DNA of 64,000 nucleotides from contig NZ_JANWGH010000001.1 of NCBI RefSeq assembly GCF_024919275.1, forward strand, positions 1,496,296-1,560,295. Reading direction: 5' to 3'. The notes under the pieces were generated by a model, which saw nothing but the letters and a program-made list of their open reading frames with translations, had not been told where the DNA came from and made no database searches. Shown piece after piece: positions 33,846 through 45,567 of this stretch (the stretch's first letter is position 1; each line of letters starts with the position of its first letter). The position numbers and the translations under genes were made by a program. The DNA is from Algoriphagus limi. GTDB taxonomy: Bacteria > Bacteroidota > Bacteroidia > Cytophagales > Cyclobacteriaceae.

Positions 33846-36113
33846 ATGGCCATCAAAATTCGAAAAGAAGACGCCCTCAATTATCACACACAGGGGTCGC
33901 CTGGTAAAATCGAAGTCATTCCTTCCAAGCCTTTATCCAGCCAAATGGATTTGGCATTGGCTTATTCTCCTGGTGTTGCTGAACCTTGCAAGGAGATCGA
34001 AGCCGATCAGGAAAATGTGTACAAATACACCGCTAAAGGGAATCTTGTAGCCGTTATTTCCAATGGTACCGCTGTACTTGGATTGGGAGATATCGGTCCC
34101 GAAGCTTCCAAGCCAGTGATGGAAGGAAAAGGTGTACTTTTCAAGAAGTTTGCAGGTATCGATGTTTTTGACATCGAAATCAACGAAAAAGACCCAAAGA
34201 AACTTATCGATATCATCAAATCCCTCGAACCTACTTTTGGGGGAGTGAATCTGGAGGATATCAAAGCGCCAGAATGCTTTGAAATCGAGCAGACACTTAA
34301 GCGGGAAATGAAAATCCCGGTGATGCACGATGATCAGCATGGAACTGCCATCATTTCAGGAGCAGCTTTGCTTAATGCCTTAGAACTAGTTGAGAAGGAT
34401 ATCACCCAAATCAAGCTTGTAGTAAATGGTGCTGGAGCCTCTGCCGTTTCTTGTACTAGGTTCTACATGTCCTTAGGGGTTAAGCGGGAGAATATCGTCA
34501 TGTGTGATAAGGAAGGTGTGATTCGAAAAGATCGTGACCATCTTGATGCTATTAAGGCCGAATTTGCAACAGACCGAGATATTCATACGCTTACCGAAGC
34601 ATTATCTGGAGCGGATGTCTTCTTAGGACTTTCTGCCGGAAATGTGGTTTCCCAAGACCAAATCAAAGCAATGGCTCAGAATCCAATTGTTTTTGCTTTG
34701 GCCAACCCAGATCCTGAGATTGCATACGACTTGGCAATCGAAGCTCGTGAAGATTTGATTATGGCTACAGGTCGTTCAGATCATCCTAACCAAGTGAACA
34801 ATGTATTGGGATTCCCATACATCTTCAGAGGAGCTTTGGACGTTCGTGCCACTGCGATCAATGAGGAAATGAAATTAGCGGCAGCTAAAGCGATCGCCAT
34901 ACTAGCAAAAGAGCCTGTTCCGGATATCGTAACCAAAGCTTATGGAGAAGCAAATCTAGGGTTCGGTAGATTCTATTTGATTCCAAAACCACTGGATCCA
35001 AGATTGATCACCACCATTGCTCCTGCTGTGGCAAAAGCAGCTATTGACTCTGGAGTAGCTAGAAGAAACATTACCGACTGGGATTCTTATGAATTAGAAC
35101 TCCAAGAGAGAATTGGTATTGATCAGCGATTGATGTCTGTGGTCATTGCTCGCGCTAAGAAGGATCCTAAGCGAGTAGTTTTTGCGGAAGCCGACAATAG
35201 AAAAATCCTCAAAGCTGCTCAAATCCTCAAGGATGAAAAAATTGCTCATCCAATCTTGCTAGGAAATAAAGAGAAAATCCTTTCCCTCATCGAGGAAAGC
35301 TCCCTGGATCTTGAGCATGTAACTATCATCGATCCTCAGGAGGAAACAGAAAAGTTGAATCAGTTTGCCAAAATCCTTTTCGAAAAACGAAAGAGAAAAG
35401 GCATGACTCCAGTAGATGCTTCCCGTTTGGTTACTCAGCGGAACTATTTCGGAGCCATGATGGTAGAAACTGGCCTTGCAGATGCATTTATCTCTGGTTT
35501 GACTCGTGATTATCCGAAGACCATCCTTCCTACTCTACATACCATTGGCGTGAAGCCAGGTGCAAAAAGAGTGGCCGGTATGTATATCATGAATACCGAT
35601 AAAGGCCCTTTCTTCTTCGCAGATACAACTGTTAATCTGAATCCAAGTGCAGAGGAATTGGTAGATATTATCGGTTTGACTGCTGATGCAGTGAAATTCT
35701 TCAATGTAGAACCACGAGTTGCCATGCTTTCCTATTCCAACTTCGGATCCGCAAAAGGAGATATTCCTGCGAAAATGGCGAAAGCCACTGCCTTGGCGAA
35801 GGAAAAGTACCCGGGTTTGATTATCGAGGGTGAAATGCAAGCCAATGTTGCTCTAAATGATGAGATTCAGCGAGAAGTTTATCCGTTCTCTGAATTGATC
35901 AATAAGAAAGCAAATACATTGATTTTCCCTGATCTTGCATCCGGAAACATCGCTTATAAATTGCTTTCTGAAATTGGAAATTCAGAAGCAATTGGTCCGA
36001 TTCTTTTGGGAATGAACAAACCGGTACACATTCTTCAACTGGGAAGTTCAATCCGGGAAATCGTGAATATGGTAGCAATCGCTGTTGTTGACGCTCAAAT
36101 GGCTTCTTCATGA
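33846..36113 (+). CDS. maeB: NADP-dependent malic enzyme, MaeB type with C-terminal PTA-like domain
   Basis: A 755-residue fusion that oxidatively decarboxylates malate to pyruvate, normally with NADP+. The N-terminal malic enzyme domain (about 1-425) contains the YSPGVAEPC block, the metal-binding and catalytic region GGVNLEDIKAPECFEIE and MHDDQHGTAI, and the nucleotide fold VVNGAGASAVSC. The C-terminal ~320 residues (from about ARAKKDPKRVVFAEAD) resemble phosphotransacetylase; in MaeB this domain is usually non-catalytic and binds acetyl-CoA as a regulator. It has the same fold as the catalytic part of Pta at 6023-8113. The stop overlaps the ruvA start by 4 bases (ATGA). Confidence 0.95.
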   Translation: MAIKIRKEDALNYHTQGSPGKIEVIPSKPLSSQMDLALAYSPGVAEPCKEIEADQENVYKYTAKGNLVAVISNGTAVLGLGDIGPEASKPVMEGKGVLFKKFAGIDVFDIEINEKDPKKLIDIIKSLEPTFGGVNLEDIKAPECFEIEQTLKREMKIPVMHDDQHGTAIISGAALLNALELVEKDITQIKLVVNGAGASAVSCTRFYMSLGVKRENIVMCDKEGVIRKDRDHLDAIKAEFATDRDIHTLTEALSGADVFLGLSAGNVVSQDQIKAMAQNPIVFALANPDPEIAYDLAIEAREDLIMATGRSDHPNQVNNVLGFPYIFRGALDVRATAINEEMKLAAAKAIAILAKEPVPDIVTKAYGEANLGFGRFYLIPKPLDPRLITTIAPAVAKAAIDSGVARRNITDWDSYELELQERIGIDQRLMSVVIARAKKDPKRVVFAEADNRKILKAAQILKDEKIAHPILLGNKEKILSLIEESSLDLEHVTIIDPQEETEKLNQFAKILFEKRKRKGMTPVDASRLVTQRNYFGAMMVETGLADAFISGLTRDYPKTILPTLHTIGVKPGAKRVAGMYIMNTDKGPFFFADTTVNLNPSAEELVDIIGLTADAVKFFNVEPRVAMLSYSNFGSAKGDIPAKMAKATALAKEKYPGLIIEGEMQANVALNDEIQREVYPFSELINKKANTLIFPDLASGNIAYKLLSEIGNSEAIGPILLGMNKPVHILQLGSSIREIVNMVAIAVVDAQMASS

Positions 36114-36706
36114 TTGCTTACCTACAGGGAAAATTAGTTTTCAAAGACCCAACTTACGTTATCATAGATGTAGGAGGAATTGGGTATGAAGTAAAAATTT
36201 CCCTTCAAACCTACAGTAAAATCAAGGATGAGGAGTCGATTCGACTCCTCACCTATCTCCATATTAAAGAGGATGCCCATACCCTTTACGGATTCAAGGA
36301 AGAAGACGAAAAACGACTTTTTTTACTCCTGATCAGCATCAATGGTGTCGGCCCAAATACAGGTCTGATGATCCTTTCTTCTCTCAGTGCTTCAGAAATT
36401 GAAGAGGCGATTTTGGGAGGAGATGTAAATACCATTAAGCAAGTAAAAGGCATAGGCCTTAAGACGGCTCAGCGGGTTATTTTGGAATTGAAAGATAAAA
36501 TCGGAAAATCTGGATCCGCAGAAAGCACCACACCACTTGGATTCCTAAAATCAAGCAATAAAATCCGGGAGGAGGCGTTAAAAGCCTTAATTACCTTAGG
36601 TTTTCCAAAGTCCGCCGCAGAAAAGAATATTGACTCAGTACTCAAAAAAACCAAGGGAGAAATTTCTTTAGAAGATTTAATTAAAGCATCTTTAAAGACA
36701 TCATAA
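36110..36706 (+). CDS. ruvA: Holliday junction DNA helicase subunit RuvA
   Basis: A 198-residue protein that tetramerises on four-way DNA junctions and recruits RuvB for branch migration. The N-terminal OB-fold begins MIAYLQGKLVFKDPTYVIIDVGGIGYEV. The two helix-hairpin-helix motifs are seen in LISINGVGPNTGLMIL and VKGIGLKTAQRVILELKDKI, and the C-terminal RuvB-binding helix bundle ends the protein. It is translationally coupled to maeB and precedes sprA by 12 bases, a gene order I associate with Bacteroidota. No ruvB or ruvC is in the window. Confidence 0.96.
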   Translation: MIAYLQGKLVFKDPTYVIIDVGGIGYEVKISLQTYSKIKDEESIRLLTYLHIKEDAHTLYGFKEEDEKRLFLLLISINGVGPNTGLMILSSLSASEIEEAILGGDVNTIKQVKGIGLKTAQRVILELKDKIGKSGSAESTTPLGFLKSSNKIREEALKALITLGFPKSAAEKNIDSVLKKTKGEISLEDLIKASLKTS

Positions 36707-36718
36707 TTTAAACTTGGA

Positions 36719-39700
36719 TTGAACTTTCGTACGATACTGACTTTTTGCAGGGGAAAAGCTCTGGGTACAGTTTGCTTCATCCTGTTTGGATTGTTTGTTG
36801 GTTTAGGAAATGTAATTGCCCAACAAACTCGTACTGATACTACCCAGACTAAAATCGATTCCCTGAACAATCGAAGGCTTGCACCTTCTTTCTTGCTGTG
36901 GCAAAATCAGCGAACCAATCCGCTATTCCCTATTGGGAACCCTTTCTTAAATAGCTATTCCCCTTTCTTCCCAAAATCACTCTTTGACCAAGCTGTCCGA
37001 GTTCAAGTAGATTCTACCTCTCAGCTTCGTTACAATGTGTTCAATGAAGTTGATAGCACGCAAGGAGGAACAGGCCAAGAATATGACTTTGAAGAATTTT
37101 CCCAGATTCAGGAATACAAAGTTCGGCAGGAATACTGGCGAAGCAGAGCCCGGGGAGGGGATGGAGAAAGTGCCGTGGAAGGAAGAGGATTAGTTCCTCC
37201 TTTGACAGTCAGTCCAAATTTTGACCGAATTTTCGGTGGATCGGATATCAATATCCAACCTACAGGATATGTCAATCTGGATCTAGGTGCAATTTTTAGA
37301 CGAGTTGACAACCCTACCCTTCCGATTCGTCAACAGCGAAATGGAGGCTTCAATTTCAATCAGCAAATCCAAATGGCTGTAAATGGCTCCTTAGGAGAAA
37401 AAATGAAAATTGCCGCCAATTTTGATTCTAACAACTCCTTTGATTTTCAAAACCAACTCAAACTAGAGTTTGATGGATTTGAAGAAGACATCATTCAATC
37501 AATTGAATTGGGAAATGTGTCCATGCCTGTTCAAAACCGATTAATTCAAGGGGCACAAAATCTTTTTGGCGTCAAGACCCAAATGCAGTTTGGGAAATTG
37601 AATGTCACGGCTGTCGCCTCCACGCAGCGAGGTCGTAGAGATAATTTGCAAATTGATGCGAATGGCCAAGGTAGAACATTCGAAATCCAAGCTTCAAATT
37701 ACGATGAAAACCGACATTTCTTCTTATCTCATTTTTTCAGAGATAATTACGAGCGTTGGCTAAGAGGACTTCCTCAGGTACTCTCCGGAGTCAATGTGAC
37801 ACGAATTGAGATTTATGTCATGAACCGGGCCGCAAATACGGAGACTCTTCGGAATTTTGCAGCATTCATGGATTTGGGAGAAGGTCGGGTTCTTTTGAAT
37901 CCTAGCAATCCAAGCATTGGCCCTGCGGATCCTACCGCCCCAACTGGAAATGCAGCCAATCAATTGTATAGCAATATTTCCAGCAATCCATCTTTCCGCC
38001 CTTTTGACACAGGTTCTCGTGCAATGGAAGGGGCTTTGGGACTTCGAAAGGGAGTTGACTTCGAGCAAATCAACGGAGCAAGAAAACTAGATCAGACAGA
38101 ATATTTCATCAATCCTCAGTTGGGATATGTATCTCTTTTCCGAAGGCTACAAAATGATGAAGTATTAGCTGTAGCCTACGAATACACCTACAACGGGCAA
38201 GTTTATAAAGTTGGGGAATTAACGGAAGACTATCAAAACCGAGCTGAGGATGAGTTGATTTTCCTCAAGTTATTGCGCCCTGCCCGCATCAATCCTCAAG
38301 TTCCAACCTGGGACTTGATGATGAAAAATGTCTACAGCCTTAATGCAAGCCAAATCCTTCGAGAAGGATTCCAATTACAGGTAATCTACCGGGATGACCG
38401 AACTGGTTTGGACAACCCTTCACTTTTGGAAGGGCAGGAAGTCAAAGATGTTCCTTTGATTCGATTGACTGGATTGGATAATCTGAATCCTCAAAATGAC
38501 CCAGCTCCTGATGGAAATTTCGATTATGTGGAAGGCCTGACGATGATTTCCAATCGGGGATTATTGATTTTCCCTGTCCTCGAGCCATTCGGATCAAATT
38601 TAGAAAAACGCTTCCTTGACACAGAAGGCGTTTTGAAGGATAAGTATGTCTACGATACGCTCTACCGAACGACTCAGGCGGATGCAGAATTGGTCACTCG
38701 GCTCAATAAGTATTTCATCAAGGGAAGGTTAACAGCTGGTTCTGCTAGTGAAATTCAGCTTCCAGGATTGAATATTGCACCAGGTTCTGTGATCGTAACG
38801 GCAGGAAATATCCCACTTACTGAAGGTGTGGATTTCACTATTGATTACAATGTGGGAAGATTGGTTATTATCAATGACGCCATCCTTCAATCCGGAAAGC
38901 AGATCAATGTAAGTTTTGAAAAAGCAGATTTGGTTTCCTTCCAAACCCGAAGTCTTTTGGGAACTAGGCTGGATTATTTATTCAGTGATAAATTCAATTT
39001 GGGGGGTACATTCCTTTACCTGAATGAACGACCAAATGTCACCCGAATAGCAACAGGAAGCGAAACAGTAAGAAATAGTATCTGGGGATTGGATGCGAAT
39101 TTCTCAGACGAATCCCGCTTCTTGACCAAATTGGCGGATGCCCTTCCTTTCACCGATACCAAGGAAGTTTCTCAAGTACAAATCAGCGGTGAATTTGCAC
39201 ATTTAATACCGGGAACATCCAATAGAGTTGATGGAGATGGAGCGTCCTACATTGATGATTTCGAAGCTGCGATCACTCCATTCAATTTGGGAGGAGCTGC
39301 AAATCAAAACTGGAAGCTGGCCTCGACCCCTCAGACACCCGATAATAAATTTGATTTAAGTTCTCAAACTGAAGACAATCTAGGAGCAACCTACCGAAGA
39401 GCTCGGGTAGCTTGGTATAATATTGATAATATTTTCTACCGAGAAAGTGGCCCAGGTGTCCCTTCAAACATTACCAGAGAAGATCGTCAAAACCACTATG
39501 TCCGTAGAGTAGTGCCGCAAGAGATTTTTCCTCAACAAGATCGCGATGTGATTATCACTCCGGAGCCTTTGTTTGAATTAGCCTACTTCCCTTCCGAGCG
39601 AGGGATGTACAATTACAACCCAAATCTCCGCCAAGATGGTCTTCTCCCCAACCCACGAATGAATTATGGCGGGGTGACGAGAGCTATCACCACCGAAGTG

Positions 39701-42700
39701 GATTTCGATCGAACCAATATTGAGTATCTGGAATTCTGGTTGCTTGATCCATTTATCGGAGGAGAAAATGGCCGGGTATTAGATGGCGTTTTCAATCAAA
39801 ACAATACCACGGGAGGTAAGCTTTATTTCAACCTTGGCGACATTTCTGAAGATGTCATGAAAGACGGAAGCCATGCCTTCGAAAATGGACTTCCTGCCGA
39901 TGGTGACCCTACTGAAACCCGTCAGAACGAATGGGGAAGAATTACGAGAGAGCAGTTCCTTATTCCGGCCTTCGACAATTCCGCTGAATCTCGGGAAAAT
40001 CAAGACGTCGGTTTGGATGGTTTGAAAAATGAAGACGAAGCAGACTTCTTCAGAAGCCGTTTCCTTGACCGAATCAACGTCAATCAACAAGCCTTAAATA
40101 ACATCCTACAGGACGTTTCAGCGGATGCTTTCCAATATTATTTGGATGAGTCATTTGACGAGCAGAATGCCAAAATCCTTGAGCGTTATAAAAAATTCAA
40201 TGGTCAGGAAGGTAACTCACCAGTAGAGCCTAATCAAAACCTTTCCTTTACTCCGTCAGGAACGAACAATCCTGATAACGAGGACCTCAACACAGATAAT
40301 ACCATCAATGAGTTAGAGAATTACTACGAATATGAAATTGATCTCCGTCCGAATAATTTGATCGTGGGTCAAAACTACATCGTAGACAAGGTCACTGCCA
40401 ATGTGGGAGGAGAAGCTGTGAATTGGTACCTATTCAGAATTCCAGTTAGGCAGCCTGACCGAATTCAGGGAAATATCACTGGATTCAAATCTATCCGATG
40501 GATTCGGACATATTTGACAGATTTTGAGCAGCCGGTCGTATTGCGAATGGCAAATTTCCGAATGATTGGAAGTCAGTGGCGGGTATTCCAAGAATCACTT
40601 TTTGAGCGAGGCTTTTTCGAAATTCCAGAGCCGGATAATTCAAATGTAACCGTGGACGTGGTAGGGATAGAAGAAAACTCTCAGGGAAGTGATACTCAGA
40701 GTCCTTATGTACTGCCTCCTGGCATCAATCGGGATCGGGATAATACCTCCACTGTCGAAAGAAGATTGAACGAGCAGTCCCTTCGAATCTGTGTGGAAGA
40801 CCTTGCTGCGCGGGATGCAAGAGCTGTTTTCAAAAACCTAACCTTGGATTTGGTACAGTTTGAACGAATCAAAATGTTCTTCCATGCCGATAGTGAAGAT
40901 GCTTTAGATGGAGAGATTACCGCATTTTTACGATTGGGAACTGACTATACGGACAACTATTATGAAATAGAAGTTCCGCTTATCATCACTCCAAAAGGCA
41001 CCCGTGATCCAAGACAAATCTGGCCTTTGGAAAATGAAATTGATATTGCCATCCAGGAAATTGTTTCGGTAAAAACAGATCGAGATAATCAGGGACTTCC
41101 TCTTAACCTACCATTCTCCAAATCTGTCCGCCAATACAAAGTAACTGTCGTAGGTAGACCAGAACTGAATCAAACCCAAGGAGCAATGATTGGGGTCAGA
41201 AATCCTGGAAATGGAGCTGGTGGAAGCAGAAGTATCTGCCTTTGGGCGAATGAACTTCGAGTTACAGGACAAAATGAATCCAACGGTTGGGCTGCTAATG
41301 CTTTTGTAAATGCAAAAATTGCAGACTTAGCGGTCGTGTCTGCCTCAGTGAGACATAGTTCCATCGGTTTTGGAGGCTTGGAAACTAGATTATCCCAACG
41401 ATCAAGAGAAGCAACTACTCAATATGATGTTTCTACGAATATCAAGGTAGACAAATTACTTCCTGAGGAATTGGGAGTGAGTATACCAGTTTACATGAGT
41501 GTGGAAAATTCCAGCACTAGACCGGAATTTGATCCGCTCAATCCTGATGTACCTTTTGAAGTAGCTTTACAAAAATTTGAGACTGATCAAGAACGGGATG
41601 AATATAGAGCTATAGCACAGGATCAATTGAATCGAAAGAATATTAGTTTGAACAATGTACGAAAACTCAAAACAAATCCTGAAGCTCCAGATAGATTCTA
41701 TGACATCAGCAATTTCTCCTTCTCCTATGCAGTAGGAACGGTTACCCAAACAAACGCTCAAATACAGCGCTATGAATTCAAAACCAACCGGGGAAATATT
41801 ACCTACAGCTTTGCTCCAAAACCTTTGACTTTTGAGCCTTTCAAAAATTCAGAGGGGCTATCTTCTCCATACCTCCAATTGATCAAAGACTTCAATCTGA
41901 ACTTTGCACCAACCCAGTTATTGGCAAGAGTGGATGTGGATCGAAGATTCCTCCGATCTCAGTATAGAAATGACCAACTTTCTACATCTGGTGTTGATCC
42001 GCTTTTCCAGAAGTCCTTCTTTATGAATCGATTCTACACGCTGAATTGGGATCTTACGAAAAACCTTCGAGTTGATTACAGTGGCTCAGTGATGGCGGTA
42101 GTTGATGAGCCAGAGGGTGATTTGGATACACAGGAAAAAATTGATTCCGTTCGAACGAATTTCTGGAATTTCGGAAGAAGAACGAATTACAATCACAATG
42201 TCAATCTGAATTATACCATTCCGTTTGACAAGATTCCTTTAGTCAATTGGATTCGGGCAGATTACCGATACAATACCACTTATACTTGGATGACCGGAGC
42301 TATCGGGCAACGAGACACTTTGGGTAACGTCATTCAAAATACCAGAGAGCAGACACTTTCTGGTAAATTTGATCTGATCCGACTTTATAATAAGAATAAA
42401 AAACTGGAAGCTTTGAATGCCCCACGTAGGCCGAGCATTCCAGGAAGGAATACCCCATCGGCGGAAGACACAATTGGTACACCTTTTAGTAATAAGCTGT
42501 TGAAATTCTTGATGTCGGTAAAAGAAGTGACATTCAATTACGGTTTGACTGAAGGAACATTCTTACCTGGTTATTTACCTAACACAGGGCTCTTGGGTAT
42601 GGATCGGGCTTTCACCAATCCTGGCTTAGCATTTATTTTCGGTAGTCAAGATCCTCAAATCCGAAATGAATTGGCTGCGCGTGGCTTGATGGCTCCAAGT

Positions 42701-43855
42701 GCAGAATTGACTCAACCTTTCCAACAAAATCGTGCAATGAACCTCCGTTTAGGAGCCTTGGTGGAACCTATTCGGGATTTCAGAATTACTCTTAATGCTG
42801 AAAAGCGAGAAGTAGGAAGGTATCAGGAAATCTTCAGGAATTCGGCAGATAATCCAGGTGAATACCTATCAATAAGTCCTTTACGAAACAATAGCGCCTA
42901 TTCCGTGACCACCATCCTTTTGGGGACTAGTTTTTCTAGAGATGATTCTCAAAATAATTCGCCATTATTCCAAGACTTTGAAAACAACCGAGCAATTATC
43001 AAAGGAAGGCTTGATGCATTGAACACAGCTAATGGAGAATATGCGATCAATGGGCAAGATGTTTTGGTTCCGGCATTCTTGGCTGCTTACCGAGGACAAG
43101 ATGCCTCCGAAGCCAACTTAAATCCATTCCCTAAAACTCCTCTTCCAAACTGGAGAATTGATTATTCTGGACTTTCCCGAATCAAAGGCCTAAGTGATGT
43201 ATTTACCAGCATCAATATCTCGCATTCTTATGTATCGACTTATGATGCGAGCAATTTCTCCAACTCTTTACAATATCAACAAGGACTGGAACTGTACAAC
43301 ACCTTACAAAACCGTCAATTCCCTACAGAAATCAATGACGATGGCCAATTCATTCCAATTTATGTACTAAATCAAGTTGTCCTTTCGGAAAGATTTTCTC
43401 CATTGATAGGAATAGACTTAATGACCAAGGGAAGATTAAACGTGGCAATCAATTACAACAAAGAGCGTAATCTTGGTCTCAACTTCTCCAATGCACAAAT
43501 TACCGAACAGCGAAGCAATGACTTTGGATTTAACCTCGCTTATACAAAGGCTGGAGTCAAAGTTCCATTCAAGTTCCAAGGCAGAGAAACTATCCTAAAA
43601 AATGATCTGCAATTGCGCTTGGACATGAAGGTAGTGGACACTCGGCAAGTACAGCGAAAAATCGAAGAGGGAAGCACGGTAACCAATGGAAACCTTAATA
43701 TTCAGATTCGTCCAACGATCGGATATGTTATCAATCAAAATCTGAATTTGACGATTTATTTTGACCGAACGATCAATGACCCTCGAGTATCGACCGCCTT
43801 TAAGAGAGCTTCTACCTCCTTTGGTGGACAACTTCGATTTAATTTATCACAATAG
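36719..43855 (+). CDS. sprA: T9SS outer-membrane translocon protein SprA (Sov-like)
   Basis: A giant 2378-residue protein, the outer-membrane channel of the type IX secretion system. Translation starts at TTG; the N-terminal hydrophobic segment ([20 protein letters not shown]) is a signal peptide. Features typical of SprA/Sov are the [19 protein letters not shown] and [20 protein letters not shown] blocks near the N-terminus, very many alternating-hydrophobicity beta-strand stretches fitting the 36-stranded barrel known for the family, the [13 protein letters not shown] motif, and a final aromatic/hydrophobic strand ending [10 protein letters not shown]. The frame is intact. With PorU and PorV at 54.5-59 kb, the window carries three core T9SS parts. 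Confidence 0.95.
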   Translation: MNFRTILTFCRGKALGTVCFILFGLFVGLGNVIAQQTRTDTTQTKIDSLNNRRLAPSFLLWQNQRTNPLFPIGNPFLNSYSPFFPKSLFDQAVRVQVDSTSQLRYNVFNEVDSTQGGTGQEYDFEEFSQIQEYKVRQEYWRSRARGGDGESAVEGRGLVPPLTVSPNFDRIFGGSDINIQPTGYVNLDLGAIFRRVDNPTLPIRQQRNGGFNFNQQIQMAVNGSLGEKMKIAANFDSNNSFDFQNQLKLEFDGFEEDIIQSIELGNVSMPVQNRLIQGAQNLFGVKTQMQFGKLNVTAVASTQRGRRDNLQIDANGQGRTFEIQASNYDENRHFFLSHFFRDNYERWLRGLPQVLSGVNVTRIEIYVMNRAANTETLRNFAAFMDLGEGRVLLNPSNPSIGPADPTAPTGNAANQLYSNISSNPSFRPFDTGSRAMEGALGLRKGVDFEQINGARKLDQTEYFINPQLGYVSLFRRLQNDEVLAVAYEYTYNGQVYKVGELTEDYQNRAEDELIFLKLLRPARINPQVPTWDLMMKNVYSLNASQILREGFQLQVIYRDDRTGLDNPSLLEGQEVKDVPLIRLTGLDNLNPQNDPAPDGNFDYVEGLTMISNRGLLIFPVLEPFGSNLEKRFLDTEGVLKDKYVYDTLYRTTQADAELVTRLNKYFIKGRLTAGSASEIQLPGLNIAPGSVIVTAGNIPLTEGVDFTIDYNVGRLVIINDAILQSGKQINVSFEKADLVSFQTRSLLGTRLDYLFSDKFNLGGTFLYLNERPNVTRIATGSETVRNSIWGLDANFSDESRFLTKLADALPFTDTKEVSQVQISGEFAHLIPGTSNRVDGDGASYIDDFEAAITPFNLGGAANQNWKLASTPQTPDNKFDLSSQTEDNLGATYRRARVAWYNIDNIFYRESGPGVPSNITREDRQNHYVRRVVPQEIFPQQDRDVIITPEPLFELAYFPSERGMYNYNPNLRQDGLLPNPRMNYGGVTRAITTEVDFDRTNIEYLEFWLLDPFIGGENGRVLDGVFNQNNTTGGKLYFNLGDISEDVMKDGSHAFENGLPADGDPTETRQNEWGRITREQFLIPAFDNSAESRENQDVGLDGLKNEDEADFFRSRFLDRINVNQQALNNILQDVSADAFQYYLDESFDEQNAKILERYKKFNGQEGNSPVEPNQNLSFTPSGTNNPDNEDLNTDNTINELENYYEYEIDLRPNNLIVGQNYIVDKVTANVGGEAVNWYLFRIPVRQPDRIQGNITGFKSIRWIRTYLTDFEQPVVLRMANFRMIGSQWRVFQESLFERGFFEIPEPDNSNVTVDVVGIEENSQGSDTQSPYVLPPGINRDRDNTSTVERRLNEQSLRICVEDLAARDARAVFKNLTLDLVQFERIKMFFHADSEDALDGEITAFLRLGTDYTDNYYEIEVPLIITPKGTRDPRQIWPLENEIDIAIQEIVSVKTDRDNQGLPLNLPFSKSVRQYKVTVVGRPELNQTQGAMIGVRNPGNGAGGSRSICLWANELRVTGQNESNGWAANAFVNAKIADLAVVSASVRHSSIGFGGLETRLSQRSREATTQYDVSTNIKVDKLLPEELGVSIPVYMSVENSSTRPEFDPLNPDVPFEVALQKFETDQERDEYRAIAQDQLNRKNISLNNVRKLKTNPEAPDRFYDISNFSFSYAVGTVTQTNAQIQRYEFKTNRGNITYSFAPKPLTFEPFKNSEGLSSPYLQLIKDFNLNFAPTQLLARVDVDRRFLRSQYRNDQLSTSGVDPLFQKSFFMNRFYTLNWDLTKNLRVDYSGSVMAVVDEPEGDLDTQEKIDSVRTNFWNFGRRTNYNHNVNLNYTIPFDKIPLVNWIRADYRYNTTYTWMTGAIGQRDTLGNVIQNTREQTLSGKFDLIRLYNKNKKLEALNAPRRPSIPGRNTPSAEDTIGTPFSNKLLKFLMSVKEVTFNYGLTEGTFLPGYLPNTGLLGMDRAFTNPGLAFIFGSQDPQIRNELAARGLMAPSAELTQPFQQNRAMNLRLGALVEPIRDFRITLNAEKREVGRYQEIFRNSADNPGEYLSISPLRNNSAYSVTTILLGTSFSRDDSQNNSPLFQDFENNRAIIKGRLDALNTANGEYAINGQDVLVPAFLAAYRGQDASEANLNPFPKTPLPNWRIDYSGLSRIKGLSDVFTSINISHSYVSTYDASNFSNSLQYQQGLELYNTLQNRQFPTEINDDGQFIPIYVLNQVVLSERFSPLIGIDLMTKGRLNVAINYNKERNLGLNFSNAQITEQRSNDFGFNLAYTKAGVKVPFKFQGRETILKNDLQLRLDMKVVDTRQVQRKIEEGSTVTNGNLNIQIRPTIGYVINQNLNLTIYFDRTINDPRVSTAFKRASTSFGGQLRFNLSQ

Positions 43856-43910
43856 ATTTTTTCCAATTAGGAATCGTCTTATTTTTGGAGACCTTAATCA
43901 ATCATACAAC

Positions 43911-44291
43911 ATGAATTTCCCAGAAGAATTAAAGTACACCAAAGACCATGAGTGGGTTCGTATCGAAGGAGATATTGCCACAGTGGGAATTACCGAATTT
44001 GCACAGGGCGAATTGGGTGATATCGTTTATGTCGAAGTGGAGACCGTCGGCGAGACAATTGATGCAGGAGAAGTCTTTGGAACTGTAGAAGCTGTAAAAA
44101 CAGTATCTGACCTTTTCATGCCGATTTCAGGTGAAATCGTAGAATTCAACGAAGAATTGGAAAGCTCTCCAGAACTTGTAAATGAATCTCCTTACGAAGA
44201 TGGCTGGATGATCAAAATCAAAATTGGCGGAGACCTTCCGGCTGATTTGTTGTCTTCGGAAAGCTACGCTGAACTAGTAGGGAAAAATTAA
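43911..44291 (+). CDS. gcvH: Glycine cleavage system H protein
   Basis: A 126-residue lipoyl carrier that shuttles the aminomethyl group between the P, T and L proteins of glycine cleavage. It opens [21 protein letters not shown]. The lipoylated lysine is in [11 protein letters not shown], with the normal beta-turn context. The frame is open 50 codons upstream, overlapping the 3' end of sprA, but only the Met at 43911 gives the normal H-protein length and start. It follows sprA by 55 bases; the P, T and L genes are absent from the window. Confidence 0.96.
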   Translation: MNFPEELKYTKDHEWVRIEGDIATVGITEFAQGELGDIVYVEVETVGETIDAGEVFGTVEAVKTVSDLFMPISGEIVEFNEELESSPELVNESPYEDGWMIKIKIGGDLPADLLSSESYAELVGKN

Positions 44292-44299
44292 TCAGTCAG

Positions 44300-44644
44300 T
44301 TGCGGGTTTTTCTTGGGATCACCTGGTTAATCATTTTAGGTTTTGCGATGCTGACACCCGGCGACCGCTTACCAGAAATTAACGCATTTGATTTTCAAGA
44401 TAAAGTCATCCATACGATTTGCTTTCTCGTACTTTCATTTATTTGGGCAGGGGTTTCTAAGAACCATTTAAAGAAAGGAAAGAAATCAATAAACTGGCTC
44501 ATTTTCATTGCTTTAGCAGTAATTCCTTCTGTCTCTTTTGAGATTGGACAGCTTTGGATTCCGAATCGATCCTTTGATTGGTGGGACTTAGGGTTCAACC
44601 AACTCGGAATTTGGCTAGGGCTCTTTGGATATTTTAAGATTTGA
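44300..44644 (+). CDS. VanZ-like family protein
   Basis: A 114-residue membrane protein with about four hydrophobic segments. The LTPGDRLPEINAFDFQDKVIHTICFLVLSFIWAG part and the terminal SFEIGQLWIPNRSFDWWDLGFNQLGIWLG match the VanZ-like pattern, with its conserved Asp/His and W-D-L-x-x-N motif. The molecular role of the family is unclear. The start is TTG, 8 bases after gcvH. This position between gcvH and tonB is one I recall as recurrent in Bacteroidota. Confidence 0.82.
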   Translation: MRVFLGITWLIILGFAMLTPGDRLPEINAFDFQDKVIHTICFLVLSFIWAGVSKNHLKKGKKSINWLIFIALAVIPSVSFEIGQLWIPNRSFDWWDLGFNQLGIWLGLFGYFKI

Positions 44645-44735
44645 CGATGTTAAATCATTTGCAATAATCTTGGGAAATCCTTAGACTTGTTAGATAAATA
44701 GAATATAAATTAACCTATCATAAACCAAACACGCT

Positions 44736-45413
44736 ATGGAAGCAAAAAAGACCCCAAGCGCTGACCTTACCAGAACCTCAGGAATGTTCCTGAATTTGGG
44801 TTTGGCAGTTGCTGTAGGTGCTGTCCTAGTGGCCTTTGAATGGAAGTCATTCGATGATGGATCCCTAAAGGATCTAGGAATGGCTGATGATAACTTTGAG
44901 GAGCTACTGGATATTCCAATCACCGAACAACCACCACCGCCGCCACCACCACCAGTAGAGCAACCAATCATCCAGGAAATTCCTGATGAAGTTGAAATCG
45001 AAGAAAAAATTGAGGTGAACTTTGACGTAAACGTTGAAGAAGAAACTGTAATCGAAGAAGTAGTCATTGCTGAAGCTCCTGTAGAAGAAAAGGCGGACGA
45101 AATCTTTGACGTGGTAGAAACTCAGCCTCAGCCACCAGGTGGAATGTCCGGTTGGAATGAATACTTGAGAAAGAACTTGAAGTACCCAACTCAAGCAAGA
45201 CGTATGGGTATCGAAGGTACAGTAATCGTAGTATTCGTTATCAACGTTGATGGTTCAATCCAAGACGTGGAAGTTCTTCGAGGAATCGGAGGAGGTTGCG
45301 ACGAAGAAGCTGTGAAAGTAGTTCAAGATGCTCCTAAGTGGGAACCTGGTAAGCAAAGGGGTCGTCCAGTACGTACCCGAATGAGATTGCCAATCCGTTT
45401 CAAGTTGAGCTAA
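44736..45413 (+). CDS. Energy transducer TonB, copy 1
   Basis: A 225-residue TonB-type protein that passes proton-motive energy from ExbB/ExbD to outer-membrane receptors. There is an N-terminal membrane anchor (GMFLNLGLAVAVGAVLVAFEW), a proline-rich tract (EQPPPPPPPPVEQP, about residues 65-78), an acidic E/V-rich linker, and a C-terminal TonB domain (about 140-225: YPTQARRMGIEGTVIVVFVINVDGSIQDVEVLRG...GKQRGRPVRTRMRLPIRF). No exbB or exbD gene is adjacent. A strong terminator separates it from a second, similar gene. Confidence 0.93.
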   Translation: MEAKKTPSADLTRTSGMFLNLGLAVAVGAVLVAFEWKSFDDGSLKDLGMADDNFEELLDIPITEQPPPPPPPPVEQPIIQEIPDEVEIEEKIEVNFDVNVEEETVIEEVVIAEAPVEEKADEIFDVVETQPQPPGGMSGWNEYLRKNLKYPTQARRMGIEGTVIVVFVINVDGSIQDVEVLRGIGGGCDEEAVKVVQDAPKWEPGKQRGRPVRTRMRLPIRFKLS

Positions 45414-45433
45414 TCCAATCACAAATAAAACTG

Positions 45434-45461
45434 AAGCCCGAATAATATTCGGGCTTTTTTT
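45434..45461 (+). terminator. Rho-independent terminator after first tonB
   Basis: AAGCCCGAATA pairs with TATTCGGGCTT, a nearly loop-free stem, followed by a T-run to 45461. It lies 20 bases past the stop codon. Confidence 0.93.
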
Positions 45462-45567
45462 ATGCCTTGGTTTTAAAACTTTTAACATAGTTAAAGTCAG
45501 TTAATTCACTATTTATCAAGTGTTTATTGGGTAATTTCTTGTATCGTTTCATTTAAACCTAAAAATC

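Noticed and set aside
43761..43910. 50-codon N-terminal extension of gcvH
   Set aside because: It overlaps the conserved C-terminal strands of SprA in another frame, while H protein has its normal start at nt 43911.
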